A DNA stretch of 64,000 bases from an uncultured Lachnospiraceae bacterium (GCA_947246015.1 CAMXQE010000006.1:52125-116124); one strand, 5' to 3'. Counted from the first letter of the stretch, positions 19,996-30,692 are shown. Program-made: numbers and translations. The notes: generated by a model from the sequence alone, not told the origin.

Positions 19996-20649
19996 ATGGA
20001 GACAGAAAAGAAGAAAGGGCTGCTTGAAAGGATAAAAAACGCGAAAAAGCCGGGAAAAGACCAGTTTGTTATCTGTATTCTTACGGGAATCCTTCTGATA
20101 GTCATCGCAATGCCGACTTCAAAAAAAAACGGGGAGAAAGCATCAGAGTACGGTATATGGGACAACCAGACTGTTAAAATAGAAGAAAGCAGCAAAACAG
20201 AACGTGCAGGTACAAATGAAGAAATTGAAAAAATTGACAGTATAGAGGAATATGAACGCTATATGGAGAATAAATTAGAACAGGCAATATCAGCCATGGA
20301 AGGTGCCGGCAAAGTAAAGGTCATGATTACAGTAAATGCTTCCAGGGAACTGATAGTTGCAAAAGATACACCGGTTACGCGGAGCGATACGGCAGAGAAC
20401 GATTCGGAGGGCGGCAGCAGGACCGTCAGTGAATCGAACATGGAAGAAGAAACTGTATATAGAAAGGAAAGTGATGGAAGTTCCAGCCCTTATGTGATAA
20501 AGACGCTGCAGCCGGTAATCGAAGGTGTGGTAGTCGTAACGCAGGGAGGAGACCGGCCGGAGGTGAGGAAAAATATTACGGAAGCAATAGTGGCATTATT
20601 TGATATAGAGCCGAATAAAATTAAAGTAGTTAAAATGAAAGCCGAATAA
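19996..20649 (+). CDS. spoIIIAG: Stage III sporulation protein AG
   Basis: Operon position; single N-terminal TM; conserved C-terminus (GVVVVTQGGDRPEVRKNITEAIVALFDIEPNKIKVVKM). Confidence 0.93.
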   Translation: METEKKKGLLERIKNAKKPGKDQFVICILTGILLIVIAMPTSKKNGEKASEYGIWDNQTVKIEESSKTERAGTNEEIEKIDSIEEYERYMENKLEQAISAMEGAGKVKVMITVNASRELIVAKDTPVTRSDTAENDSEGGSRTVSESNMEEETVYRKESDGSSSPYVIKTLQPVIEGVVVVTQGGDRPEVRKNITEAIVALFDIEPNKIKVVKMKAE

Positions 20650-20669
20650 GGAAAAGGGGAGAAAGAGGC

Positions 20670-21377
20670 ATGAAGAATATGCTTAAAAAAAATCAAATCA
20701 TGATTACCGCGCTTGCGATTATGATTGCGGTTGCGGGCTACCTGAATTTTGCGGGTACGAAGGTAACGGAAGAAGAAATTATGACAGTGGACAGTGATAC
20801 GGTGGTAAGTGACGAAGCGGATACGGATGTGGCGGCCCTGTTTGATATTTCCGATGAAGATGTGATGCAGTCTTCCGGATACGGGGACATCGAGAGTATG
20901 GATACGGATATCACGATATTGTCGGATGACTATCTGGATGAAGGCATGGCAGAGAATGTGGCGGACACGGCGCCTACTGACAGTGAAGTGCCGGGAGAAG
21001 CAGTCTTTACTTCCACCTCCGGTATGAATTCTTTATCCGGGGCAAAACTATTAAAAGAACAGACGAGAGCTAAAAACAAAGAAACCTTAATGGAAATCAT
21101 CAATAATGCCAATATTACAGAAAGCCAGAAGCAGGAAGCTGTAGATAACATGATAGCCATTACGGATATAGCAGAGAAAGAAACGTCCGCCGAAATCCTG
21201 TTGGAATCCAAAGGGTTTTCCGATGTAGTAGTAAGCATCAGCGATACGGGTGTGGATGTAGTAGTCAGTGCAGCAGAACTGTCGGAAGCCCAGAGAGCAC
21301 AGATTGAGGATATCATTATAAGAAAGACGGGAGCAGCGCCTGAAAACATCATTATCAGTACGACAGCTGAGGAGTAA
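20670..21377 (+). CDS. spoIIIAH: Stage III sporulation protein AH
   Basis: MLKKNQIMITALAIMIAVAGYLNF and C-terminal ring-building motif; operon end. Confidence 0.94.
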   Translation: MKNMLKKNQIMITALAIMIAVAGYLNFAGTKVTEEEIMTVDSDTVVSDEADTDVAALFDISDEDVMQSSGYGDIESMDTDITILSDDYLDEGMAENVADTAPTDSEVPGEAVFTSTSGMNSLSGAKLLKEQTRAKNKETLMEIINNANITESQKQEAVDNMIAITDIAEKETSAEILLESKGFSDVVVSISDTGVDVVVSAAELSEAQRAQIEDIIIRKTGAAPENIIISTTAEE

Positions 21378-21437
21378 GAAATAAGAGTTTATTTGAAGCT
21401 GTAAATGTGTTATAATGAGCGTTAGCAAGCGGTGAAG

Positions 21438-21467
21438 CCCGCGAATGCGGAAAAACGCGGGTTTTTT
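21438..21467 (+). terminator. Terminator after spoIIIA operon
   Basis: CCCGCG / CGCGGG stem followed by TTTTTT. Confidence 0.8.
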
Positions 21468-21563
21468 AACCAGCGCTGCAGCTGAGCCGTAATATGATTT
21501 GTGAGTGCCGGGGCATCGTTTTTCGGATGTGCGGTGTACCATGAGAAGACAAGAGGTGTACTT

Positions 21564-21698
21564 ATGAAACGTATATTTTTAATAGTACTTGACAATAAGG
21601 GAATCGGAGCGGCAGGGGATGCGGAAGAGTATGGGGAAAAAGGGACGGATATCCCCGCTTCCGCCGCATCCGGTTCCCTTTTTCCATGTCCAACGTGA
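21564..21698 (+). pseudogene. Possible deoB (phosphopentomutase) 5' remnant
   Basis: MKRIFLIVLDNKGIGAAGDAEEYGEKGTD resembles the DeoB N-terminus; similarity ends after ~30 aa and the ORF stops at 44 aa. Confidence 0.55.
21635..21685 (+). repeat. Hairpin within the deoB-like remnant
   Basis: GGAAAAAGGGACGGAT pairs with ATCCGGTTCCCTTTTTCC (16 bp with one small bulge). Confidence 0.75.
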
Positions 21699-21709
21699 CG
21701 GGCAGGATG

Positions 21710-21782
21710 AGAGCGTGTTTGAAAAATCATTCCCGCCGGCTGTGCGTCACAGTTTGTGGAAAGCATTTTTCAAACACGCTCT
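21710..21782. repeat. 73-bp palindromic intergenic element with 18-bp perfect arms
   Basis: AGAGCGTGTTTGAAAAAT (21710-21727) is the exact reverse complement of ATTTTTCAAACACGCTCT (21765-21782); inner hairpin CTGTG-CGT-CACAG. Confidence 0.93.
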
Positions 21783-21878
21783 GGTAAGCAGACTCTGTTC
21801 AGGAACGGAATTCAGGATATGAATACAGCGGAATGTGCGCAGTATTTGCAGAAAGAGAAAGACATGGAGGAAAAGAGA

Positions 21879-23471
21879 ATGGGCAATTATACAGAAGAAA
21901 TAAACAGAAGAAGGACTTTTGCGATTATATCGCATCCGGATGCGGGTAAAACAACGCTTACCGAGAAATTCCTGCTTTATGGAGGAGCCATCAATCTGGC
22001 GGGAAGCGTAAAGGGAAAAGCGACTGCAAGACATGCGGTTTCCGACTGGATGGAAATAGAGAAAGAAAGGGGTATTTCTGTAACCAGCAGCGTGCTGCAG
22101 TTTGAATATGACAATTTCTGCATCAATATACTGGATACGCCGGGACATCAGGACTTTTCGGAAGATACTTACCGTACGCTGATGGCGGCGGATTCGGCGG
22201 TAATGGTCATCGATGCTTCGAAAGGTGTGGAAGCGCAGACGAGGAAGCTGTTTAAGGTCTGTGTCATGCGTAAGATACCGATTTTTACGTTTATCAACAA
22301 AATGGACCGGGACGCCGGAGACATGTTTGAACTTTTGGATGAAATTGAGCGGGAATTGGGAATTGCTACCTGTCCGGTTAACTGGCCGATTGGGTCCGGC
22401 AAGAGTTTTAAGGGGGTATATGACAGGGAAGAGAAACGTGTCTATACTTATACAGATACCCAGAAGGGAACGCGCGAGGGAGAGACTACAGTGATTCCCG
22501 CAGAAGAAGAGGAGAGTCTGGCCGGGTATATCGGGGAAGAACTGAGGGACAAGCTGTATGAAGATATCGAACTTTTGGACGGCGCCAGTGCGGAATATGA
22601 TTTGGATGTCATCCGTGCAGGAGAACTGACACCTGTTTTCTTTGGTTCCGCACTGACCAATTTCGGTGTGGAGATTTTTCTTCAGCATTTTTTAAAGATG
22701 ACGACTACGCCGCTTCCAAGAAGGGCGGACACCGGTCTGATTGACCCGGTGGAAAACGAGTTTTCGGCCTTTGTATTTAAGATTCAGGCGAATATGAATA
22801 AAGCCCATCGTGACAGGATTGCGTTTATGCGCATCTGTTCAGGTAAGTATGAGGCAAGTATGGAAGTAAAACATGTGCAGGGCGGCAGGAATATGCGTCT
22901 GTCCCAGCCCCAGCAGATTATGGCGAGCGAAAGGAAGATTTTGGAAGAAGCCTATGCGGGGGATATCATCGGTGTTTTTGACCCGGGGATTTTCTCTATC
23001 GGGGATACACTCTGTATGCCGAAAGAACAGTTTATTTATGAGGGCATACCCACTTTTGCACCGGAACATTTTGCAAGGGTCCGCCAGATGGACACGATGA
23101 AGCGCAAGCAGTTTGTAAAGGGAGTAGAGCAGATTGCACAGGAAGGAGCCATACAGATTTTTCAGGAATTCAATACGGGTATGGAAGAAATCATTGTGGG
23201 CGTGGTAGGTGTTCTGCAGTTTGAAGTGCTGAAATACCGTTTGGAAAATGAATATAATGTGGAAATTAAACTGGAACCGCTTCCTTATGAATATATCCGG
23301 TGGGTGGAGAATAAGGATATAGACCTTATGAAGCTGACAGGCACTTCAGATATGAAAAAGGTAAAAGATATGAAGGGCAATCCTTTGCTTTTGTTCGTGA
23401 ATCAGTGGAGTATCGGCATGACACTGGACAGGAATGAAGGATTAATACTATCCGAGTTTGGACGTGATTAA
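21879..23471 (+). CDS. prfC: Peptide chain release factor 3
   Basis: INRRRTFAIISHPDAGKTTLTEKFLLYGGAINLAGSVKGK; probable ATG at 21879 within the 21756 ORF. Confidence 0.95.
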   Translation: MGNYTEEINRRRTFAIISHPDAGKTTLTEKFLLYGGAINLAGSVKGKATARHAVSDWMEIEKERGISVTSSVLQFEYDNFCINILDTPGHQDFSEDTYRTLMAADSAVMVIDASKGVEAQTRKLFKVCVMRKIPIFTFINKMDRDAGDMFELLDEIERELGIATCPVNWPIGSGKSFKGVYDREEKRVYTYTDTQKGTREGETTVIPAEEEESLAGYIGEELRDKLYEDIELLDGASAEYDLDVIRAGELTPVFFGSALTNFGVEIFLQHFLKMTTTPLPRRADTGLIDPVENEFSAFVFKIQANMNKAHRDRIAFMRICSGKYEASMEVKHVQGGRNMRLSQPQQIMASERKILEEAYAGDIIGVFDPGIFSIGDTLCMPKEQFIYEGIPTFAPEHFARVRQMDTMKRKQFVKGVEQIAQEGAIQIFQEFNTGMEEIIVGVVGVLQFEVLKYRLENEYNVEIKLEPLPYEYIRWVENKDIDLMKLTGTSDMKKVKDMKGNPLLLFVNQWSIGMTLDRNEGLILSEFGRD

Positions 23472-24791
23472 TTGTTGGGAAAATATAAGAGAAAAAACAG
23501 AATCGGTGTGTGGTTTGCCGTGCTCCTGCTCTTCGCGGCAGGGTGTGGCGGCGGAGCCGGAAATGAAAATCCGGAGCCGTCTTCCGCTGTAGTATCCAGA
23601 CAGGAAGAAAACAGAAGCGGCGGACAGGAGCAGTATGAAGACCGGACGGAGCTGCCTGTGGGTGAAACGGCCGGCGGGGCAGCTGTTTCGGAAGACGCCT
23701 ATGACGAAGCCGCCCGTGAGGCAGTCGGACTGTCGGAGGAAAAAATCCCGCTTCTGCTGGCGGCGCAGGAAGGGCGGTATAATTTTGACAGGCTGAATGA
23801 GGACGAGCAGTTGACGTATGCGGAACTATATCAGATTCTGTACGGAAGGGGCGGGGATGTAAAGATAACCTGCATGGATACGGAGCAGATTGAGAAGGTA
23901 TTCCAATGTGTGCTCAACGACCATCCGGAAATTTTTTATGTGGACGGGTATACGTTTACCAAATATACGCTGGGCGAGGAACTGAAGAAGATTACGTTCA
24001 CAGGGACATACCACATGGACAGCGCAGAGGTGGAGGCAAACAGGAAAGAGATAGAGGCATATGTGAAAGAATGTCTGGCAGGCGTTCCTGCGGATGCGGA
24101 TGAATATGAAAAGGTGAAGTATGTTTACGAGTATATTATCGACCATACGGAATATAATGCAGAAGCAGTGGATAATCAGAATATCTGCTCGGTATTTCTC
24201 CATGGGCAGTCCGTCTGTCAGGGATATGCGAAAGCAATGCAGTATCTTTTGGAAGAAATGGGTATTTTCTCGACTCTTGTAATCGGAAGCGTTTCGGAGG
24301 GGGAAGGACATGCATGGAATCTGGTCCGTATAGACGGGGAATACTATTATGTGGATACCACGTGGGGAGACGCATCTTACCGGATGGAGGAATCGGGGGA
24401 CAGTGCGGTACCGGAAGCCGGAGACGGGGAAAATCTTCCGACCATAAACTATGACTATCTGTGTGTGACCACGGAACAGCTTTGCAAGACGCATACTATA
24501 GAGAATGTAACGGAACTTCCCGTGTGCACCTCGATGAAGGCGAACTATTATGTGCGGGAGGGCGCCTATTTTACCTCTCTGGACGAAGAAAAAATGAAAG
24601 AGCTTTTTGAACGGGAGTATGCGAAAGGCAGCACCTATGTAACGTTAAAATGCAGCGAAGAGGCAGTTTACCGTCAGGTGGGTGAATTTCTGATTGAGAA
24701 GCAGGAGATTTTCCGCTATCTGGACAGCCCTGACGGAGTGGTGGCTTATGCGGATAACGAGGAGCAGATGAGCCTGAGTTTCTGGCTGTAA
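23472..24791 (+). CDS. Lipoprotein with transglutaminase-like domain
   Basis: Lipobox LLLFAAGCG; transglutaminase-like core [18 protein letters not shown]...[21 protein letters not shown]. Confidence 0.85.
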   Translation: MLGKYKRKNRIGVWFAVLLLFAAGCGGGAGNENPEPSSAVVSRQEENRSGGQEQYEDRTELPVGETAGGAAVSEDAYDEAAREAVGLSEEKIPLLLAAQEGRYNFDRLNEDEQLTYAELYQILYGRGGDVKITCMDTEQIEKVFQCVLNDHPEIFYVDGYTFTKYTLGEELKKITFTGTYHMDSAEVEANRKEIEAYVKECLAGVPADADEYEKVKYVYEYIIDHTEYNAEAVDNQNICSVFLHGQSVCQGYAKAMQYLLEEMGIFSTLVIGSVSEGEGHAWNLVRIDGEYYYVDTTWGDASYRMEESGDSAVPEAGDGENLPTINYDYLCVTTEQLCKTHTIENVTELPVCTSMKANYYVREGAYFTSLDEEKMKELFEREYAKGSTYVTLKCSEEAVYRQVGEFLIEKQEIFRYLDSPDGVVAYADNEEQMSLSFWL

Positions 24792-24933
24792 AGGCTTGCG
24801 TCTGCCGCGGGGCGGACAGCATCCGTGGCAGACGGAATCAGAAAAATGGGTCTATGCAAAAGCAGGAAATTTTGGTATCATGGTAAAAATAAGGTTAGGT
24901 TTTACGGCATGTAAATAAAATGGAGGTTTTGGA

Positions 24934-25326
24934 ATGGAAAAAGAAAAAGAATTAGATAAAAGTACACAGATATTGAAGGAAGATGCGGGTATCGGTTCTG
25001 TGAAGATTGCGGATGACGTGGTGGCGATGATTGCGGGGATTGCGGCGGCGGAAGTAGACGGTGTGGCGGCAATGGCAGGTAACGTGCCGAATGAATTCAT
25101 GAGCAAGGTAGGCGTGAAAAACCTGAAAAAAGGCGTGAAGGTGGAAGTGTTAAATAAAGTGGTAAAGGTAGACCTGGCACTGATTATGGAATACGGCTAT
25201 AATATTCCAGCAACCAGCCAGAAAGTACAGGAGAAGGTGAAGAATGCCATTGAGAACATGACCGGGCTGGAAGTATCGGATGTGAATATCCGCATTGCCG
25301 GAGTCAACATGTTAAAAGACAGATAG
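24934..25326 (+). CDS. Asp23/Gls24 family envelope stress response protein
   Basis: [26 protein letters not shown]...[48 protein letters not shown]. Confidence 0.93.
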   Translation: MEKEKELDKSTQILKEDAGIGSVKIADDVVAMIAGIAAAEVDGVAAMAGNVPNEFMSKVGVKNLKKGVKVEVLNKVVKVDLALIMEYGYNIPATSQKVQEKVKNAIENMTGLEVSDVNIRIAGVNMLKDR

Positions 25327-25339
25327 GACGAAAACCGAG

Positions 25340-25738
25340 ATGGGAAGACGAGAACTGAGAGAGCAGATTTTCAAGCTGCTGTTCCGCGTGGAATTCAATC
25401 CTTTGGAAGATATGCCGGAGCAGGAAAAGTTATTTTTTGAAGAAGAAGAAAACGCGGTAAGCGAGAAGGATGAACAGTATATTCTTGCAAAATATGAAGA
25501 TATCGTTTCCAGGCTGGAAGTGATTGATGAGATGATTAACAAGGAAGCGAAAGGCTGGGAAACCGGACGTATGGGAAAGGTGGATCTGACATTAATCCGC
25601 CTTGCGGTTTATGAAATGAAATATGACGATGATATACCTACCGGTGTGGCAATCAACGAAGCGGTAGAGCTGGCGAAGAAATTCGGACAGGACAATTCTC
25701 CGTCTTTTATTAACGGTGTGCTTGCAAAATTTGCATAA
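25340..25738 (+). CDS. nusB: Transcription antitermination factor NusB
   Basis: [17 protein letters not shown]...[34 protein letters not shown]. Confidence 0.96.
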   Translation: MGRRELREQIFKLLFRVEFNPLEDMPEQEKLFFEEEENAVSEKDEQYILAKYEDIVSRLEVIDEMINKEAKGWETGRMGKVDLTLIRLAVYEMKYDDDIPTGVAINEAVELAKKFGQDNSPSFINGVLAKFA

Positions 25739-25752
25739 ACCGGTCAGGGAGC

Positions 25753-26982
25753 ATGGTTATAAGAATGAAGCAGAATGTATATACCGTGGCACAAGTGAAT
25801 GCATATATTAAAAATATGTTTACGCAGGATTTTATGTTACAGTCGCTTTTTGTAAAAGGGGAAGTGAGCAACTGTAAATATCATTCTTCCGGACATATTT
25901 ATTTTACGTTAAAGGATGAGAAAGGAACGATTTCCTGTGTAATGTTTGCAGGAAACCGTTCCGGTCTTGCTTTTCGGATGCAGGAGGGGCAGCAGGTAGT
26001 CGTAGGTGGGACTGTGGACGTCTATGAACGGGACGGGAAATACCAGCTGTATGCAAAGCAGATTGTACTGGACGGGGCAGGACTGCTGTATGAGAGATAT
26101 GAGCAGTTGAAGAAGGAATTGGAGGAGCGTGGGATGTTTGACGCTTATTACAAACAGCCGATTCCGAAATTTATTCGTACTTTGGGAGTGGTGACTGCTG
26201 CCACGGGAGCGGCGGTGCGGGATATTATCAACATTGCATCCCGCAGGAACCCCTATGTACAGATTATCTTGTATCCTGCCATTGTGCAGGGGGAAATGGC
26301 AGTACCTTCCATTGTAAAGGGAATACGGACGTTGGAGCGCTACGGTGTGGACGTGATGATTGTGGGACGGGGCGGCGGTTCCATCGAAGATTTGTGGGCA
26401 TTTAACGAAGAAGCGGTAGCACAGGCGATTTTTGACTGTCAGGTTCCGGTGATTTCCGCGGTAGGACATGAGACGGATACGACCATCGCAGATTATGTGG
26501 CGGATTTGCGCGCTCCGACGCCTTCGGCAGCGGCGGAGCTGGCTGTGTATGAGTTTGCACAGTTACAGGAAGAACTGGAAGATTACCGGTATACTTTGGA
26601 ACGGATGATGAAGAATAAAATAAATGGTTGCCGGAGCCGGCTGGAACATTATGGGATGAAGCTGCGGTACTTAAGTCCGGCAAGCCAGATTCGGGAAAAA
26701 CGTACCTATGCCATGAAACTGGAAGACCGGATGGAAAATGCCATGAGGTCGGTTCTTATGGAAAAAAGGCACCGGATGGAGGTCTGTATTGAACGGCTGA
26801 AAGGGTTGTCGCCGTTGGACAAGCTGAATCAGGGTTTTTCTTATGTCTCGGATGAGGCAGGAAGGACAGTGCATGACATCGGACAGGTGGAAATCGGGAG
26901 TATGCTGGATATTCAGGTCAGGAACGGACGGATACGGGCACAGGCGGTTGAAAAGGAACGTGTGGAGAGAATATTACCATGA
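25753..26982 (+). CDS. xseA: Exodeoxyribonuclease VII large subunit
   Basis: OB-fold plus GVVTAATGAAVRDIINIASRRNP, GRGGGSIEDLWAFNEE, SAVGHETD. Confidence 0.97.
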   Translation: MVIRMKQNVYTVAQVNAYIKNMFTQDFMLQSLFVKGEVSNCKYHSSGHIYFTLKDEKGTISCVMFAGNRSGLAFRMQEGQQVVVGGTVDVYERDGKYQLYAKQIVLDGAGLLYERYEQLKKELEERGMFDAYYKQPIPKFIRTLGVVTAATGAAVRDIINIASRRNPYVQIILYPAIVQGEMAVPSIVKGIRTLERYGVDVMIVGRGGGSIEDLWAFNEEAVAQAIFDCQVPVISAVGHETDTTIADYVADLRAPTPSAAAELAVYEFAQLQEELEDYRYTLERMMKNKINGCRSRLEHYGMKLRYLSPASQIREKRTYAMKLEDRMENAMRSVLMEKRHRMEVCIERLKGLSPLDKLNQGFSYVSDEAGRTVHDIGQVEIGSMLDIQVRNGRIRAQAVEKERVERILP

Positions 26983-27335
26983 TATTGTACAGACCTGTTG
27001 GAACGAAAGAATTAGAACGGATAAAAGAAAGCGGATATCGGAAATATCCGCCAAGACTGCCGGAACAGCCTATTTTTTATCCTGTCTTAAACGAGAAATA
27101 CGCAGCGGAGATAGCATCCCGATGGAATGTGAAATACAATGAGGACCACAAAGGGTATGTGACAAAGTTCGAGATTGACGATGCCTATGCTGTGCAGTTT
27201 GAAGTGCATGTGGTGGGTGACAGTTATCATCAGGAGCTGTGGGTTCCTGCAGAAGAACTGGAAATATTTAACAGACATATTATCGGGGAAATACAGGTAA
27301 TCTGTGAATTTTCTGAGGATGGGAGCAGCGGGTAA
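26979..27335 (+). CDS. Conserved hypothetical protein between xseA and xseB
   Basis: 118-aa ORF overlapping the xseA stop by 4 nt (translational coupling); MILYRPVGTKELERIKESGYRKYPPRLPEQPIFYPVLNEKYA. Confidence 0.75.
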   Translation: MILYRPVGTKELERIKESGYRKYPPRLPEQPIFYPVLNEKYAAEIASRWNVKYNEDHKGYVTKFEIDDAYAVQFEVHVVGDSYHQELWVPAEELEIFNRHIIGEIQVICEFSEDGSSG

Positions 27336-27406
27336 GACAGAAAGCGGAAAAGAGTCCGTAAGCAGGGAAGGAAAGCCGATACGGAAAGAGGGAGGCGGGA
27401 CAGGAA

Positions 27407-27712
27407 ATGGAAACAAATCCTACAGGAACAGAAAAAGAGAGAAAAAAAGAGAAAACGATAGAAAAAGAGGTAAAAAAAGAGATAGAAGACGGAAAGGGGC
27501 CAGTAAAGCCGGCAAAGCTAACTCTGGAAGAATCCTTCGAAGCGTTGGAGGAGATAGCTGCCAGGCTGGAATCAGAGGAGATTACGCTGGAGGAGTCGTT
27601 TCAGGTATATCAGAAGGGCATGGAGATATTGAAGCATTGCAATCAAAAGATTGACATGGTGGAAAAGAAAGTATTGAGAATCAATGAGGATGGACAGACG
27701 GATGAATTTTAA
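27407..27712 (+). CDS. xseB: Exodeoxyribonuclease VII small subunit
   Basis: TLEESFEALEEIAARLESEEITLEESFQVYQKGMEILKHCNQKIDMVEKKV. Confidence 0.95.
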   Translation: METNPTGTEKERKKEKTIEKEVKKEIEDGKGPVKPAKLTLEESFEALEEIAARLESEEITLEESFQVYQKGMEILKHCNQKIDMVEKKVLRINEDGQTDEF

Positions 27713-28619
27713 GGAAGAATTAAGCGCAAGGACGGCACAGGCGGAGGATATCATCAAAAAATATCTTCCGAAAGAAGAAGGATACCAGAAGACGGTAGTG
27801 GAAGCCATGAATTACAGTATACTGGCAGGCGGGAAAAGGCTGCGCCCGATTCTGATGCAGGAAACGTTCCGGCTTTTCGGCGGCGGGGGTGAAGTGGTGG
27901 AGCCGTTTATGGCGGCATTGGAAATGGTGCATACCTATTCGTTAGTGCATGACGACCTTCCCTGTATGGACGATGACGAATACCGCCGGGGCAGGAAGAC
28001 GACCCATGTGGTATATGGGGAAGGGATGGCGGTGTTAGCAGGCGACGGGCTGTTAAATTATGCGTTCGAAACCGCGGCGAAAGCCTTTGAAATATCCGGA
28101 GACGGGGAAACGCTGCGCAGGGTGGCAAAAGCCCTTTCCGTGTTTGCAAAGAAAGCAGGTATCCATGGAATGATAGGGGGACAGACGGCGGATATTGAAG
28201 CGGAGGACAGGGAGACAAAAGGGTTGGAACATCCGGTGACGGAGGAACTGCTTCTTTTTATCCATGAGCATAAGACGGCAGCGTTAATCCAAAGTGCCAT
28301 GATGACCGGAGCCATACTGGCAGGAGCGGAGGAGGAAGAAATCCGCCAAATAGAAAAATGCGCTTACAATATCGGCATTGCATTCCAGATTCAGGATGAT
28401 ATTCTGGATGTCACCAGCAGTCTGGAAGTGTTGGGGAAAGCAGTGGGCAGCGATGAGAAAAACCATAAAACCACTTACGTTACCCTGAAGGGCATGGAGC
28501 AGGCGAAAAAAGATGTGGAGAGTCTTTCCGAAGAAGCGGTTGCCATTCTTGCTTCTTGTTCCGGCCGGAATGAATTTTTGGAGGAACTGGTCCGGCAGTT
28601 GGTAAGCAGGGAGAAGTAG
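27702..28619 (+). CDS. ispA: Polyprenyl synthetase (farnesyl/geranyl diphosphate synthase)
   Basis: GGKRLRPIL, first Asp-rich motif DDLPCMDDDEYRRG, second QIQDDILD; next to dxs. Confidence 0.95.
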   Translation: MNFKEELSARTAQAEDIIKKYLPKEEGYQKTVVEAMNYSILAGGKRLRPILMQETFRLFGGGGEVVEPFMAALEMVHTYSLVHDDLPCMDDDEYRRGRKTTHVVYGEGMAVLAGDGLLNYAFETAAKAFEISGDGETLRRVAKALSVFAKKAGIHGMIGGQTADIEAEDRETKGLEHPVTEELLLFIHEHKTAALIQSAMMTGAILAGAEEEEIRQIEKCAYNIGIAFQIQDDILDVTSSLEVLGKAVGSDEKNHKTTYVTLKGMEQAKKDVESLSEEAVAILASCSGRNEFLEELVRQLVSREK

Positions 28620-28724
28620 GGAAGCGGGAAACAGGAGGCAATCGTTCCGGCAGACCGTATGGAATAAAAGAGGCGGCGGAAAGCTGGCAGGGCGGTTACG
28701 GAACCGGAATGGAGTAAAGAGGGT

Positions 28725-30593
28725 ATGGATATGCTACTGGACAGTATTCGGCAGGTAAATGACATTAAGAATATCAGCGAGGAAAATTATGAGGCGCTGG
28801 CAGAAGAAATCAGGCAGTTTTTAATAGAAAAAATAAGCGTGACGGGCGGACATCTCGGTTCGAATCTGGGTGCGGTGGAACTGACCATGGCGCTGCATCT
28901 GGCATTGAATCTTCCGGAAGATAAAATTATATGGGATGTGGGGCATCAGTCTTATACCCATAAGTTACTGACCGGAAGGCGGGACGGTTTTGAGACACTG
29001 CGCAAGTACGGCGGCATGAGCGGTTTTCCGAAACGCAAGGAGAGCAACTGCGACGCTTTTGACACCGGACACAGTTCCACCTCCATATCGGCGGGGCTGG
29101 GATTAGTAAAAGCGCGGGATTTAAGGGGTGAAAAACATACGGTGGTGTCGGTCATCGGGGACGGCTCCCTCACCGGGGGAATGGCATACGAAGCCCTGAA
29201 CAATGCGGCAAGGCTGGATACCAATTTTATTATTGTGCTGAATGACAATAATATGTCCATTTCGGAAAACGTGGGCGGCGTGTCCAGGTATCTGAATAAT
29301 GTCCGGACGGCGGATAGTTATCTGGGACTGCGGGACGGGGTATATAATACGCTGAAGGACATGCCAAAATACGGGGACCAGATGGTAAAATTCATACGCC
29401 GTGCGAAAAACAGCTTTAAGCAGCTGGTCATTCCGGGAATGATGTTTGAGGATATGGGCGTGACTTATCTGGGCCCGGTGGACGGGCATGACATTCCCCG
29501 TCTTATCCGTGTGCTGCAGGAAGCGAAAAGAGTAAAAAAAGCGGTAATCGTCCATGTGCTGACCCAGAAGGGCAAGGGGTACGCGCCTGCGGAGAGGCAT
29601 CCGGCAAGGTTTCATGGGGCGGAGCCGTTTGAAATAGAAACAGGGCTTCCTACGCATCCGCGGACGAAAGCAAATTATACGGATATCTTTTCTACCGTAA
29701 TGACGAAGCTGGGGCAGCGGGATGAAAAGGTAGTGGCGATTACAGCGGCCATGCCGGACGGTACGGGACTGAAGCGGTTCCACAATATGTATCCTGACCG
29801 CTTTTTTGATGTGGGAATTGCGGAGGAACACGCCGTAACTTTTGCGGCGGGACTGGCAGCAGGAGGAATGAAACCGATTGTGGCGGTGTATTCTTCTTTC
29901 CTGCAAAGGGCGTATGACCAGATTTTACATGATGTCTGTATCCAGAACCTTCCGGTGGTATTTGCCATCGACCGGGCGGGACTGGTGGGAAGCGACGGGG
30001 AAACGCATCAGGGAATTTTTGATTTGTCCTATTTATCTTCCATTCCAAATATGCATATCATGGCTCCGAAAAACAAATGGGAGCTTTCCGATATGATAAA
30101 ATATGCTGTGGATTTCGGTTCCCCGATTGCGGTGCGTTATCCGCGGGGAGAGGCTTATGACGGATTAAAGGAATTCCGTCTTCCGATTGAATATGGAAAG
30201 GGCGAATGGATTTATGAGGAGAAGGATATCTGCCTGATTGCGGTGGGTAGTATGGTGAAGGTAGCAGAGCAGGTACGCAGGGAACTGAAGGAAAGGGGAT
30301 ATTCCTGTTCCTTAATCAATGCCAGGTTCGTAAAGCCCATTGATGAAGAGATGATTATGGAAGCGCGGGCGGTACATAAACTGCTGGTGACGATGGAGGA
30401 AAATGTGGCAAGCGGCGGTTTTGGCGAGAAGGTAAGGGAGTTTCTCGACCGTACGGGAGGCGGAAAGATGCTTGCCATTACCATTCCCGACGAATATGTG
30501 GAACACGGAAATGTGGAGCTTTTGAAGCAGGAAATCGGCATGGATGCGGACAGTGTGGTCAAAAGGGTGATTACGGAATATTGTGCATTATAA
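28725..30593 (+). CDS. dxs: 1-deoxy-D-xylulose-5-phosphate synthase
   Basis: GGHLGSNLGAVELTMALH, DVGHQSYTHKLLTGRRD, VIGDGSLTGGMAYEALN. Confidence 0.97.
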   Translation: MDMLLDSIRQVNDIKNISEENYEALAEEIRQFLIEKISVTGGHLGSNLGAVELTMALHLALNLPEDKIIWDVGHQSYTHKLLTGRRDGFETLRKYGGMSGFPKRKESNCDAFDTGHSSTSISAGLGLVKARDLRGEKHTVVSVIGDGSLTGGMAYEALNNAARLDTNFIIVLNDNNMSISENVGGVSRYLNNVRTADSYLGLRDGVYNTLKDMPKYGDQMVKFIRRAKNSFKQLVIPGMMFEDMGVTYLGPVDGHDIPRLIRVLQEAKRVKKAVIVHVLTQKGKGYAPAERHPARFHGAEPFEIETGLPTHPRTKANYTDIFSTVMTKLGQRDEKVVAITAAMPDGTGLKRFHNMYPDRFFDVGIAEEHAVTFAAGLAAGGMKPIVAVYSSFLQRAYDQILHDVCIQNLPVVFAIDRAGLVGSDGETHQGIFDLSYLSSIPNMHIMAPKNKWELSDMIKYAVDFGSPIAVRYPRGEAYDGLKEFRLPIEYGKGEWIYEEKDICLIAVGSMVKVAEQVRRELKERGYSCSLINARFVKPIDEEMIMEARAVHKLLVTMEENVASGGFGEKVREFLDRTGGGKMLAITIPDEYVEHGNVELLKQEIGMDADSVVKRVITEYCAL

Positions 30594-30692
30594 ATGTTCC
30601 GGAAGTCCTGCATGACGGGAACAGGCTGGCGGCGGTGAAAGCCGGTGGGCATTTTAAAATACAGAGAATGTAAAATACGGAAGGAACGCAGC

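Noticed and set aside
21422-21766. 114-aa minus ORF across the deoB-like remnant and palindrome
   Set aside because: Spans a terminator and a palindromic repeat; no supported start and no known family.
21747-22688. 313-aa minus ORF opposite prfC
   Set aside because: Shadow ORF; prfC reading frame explains the sequence.
29121-29906. 261-aa minus ORF opposite dxs
   Set aside because: Shadow ORF with no coherent domain.
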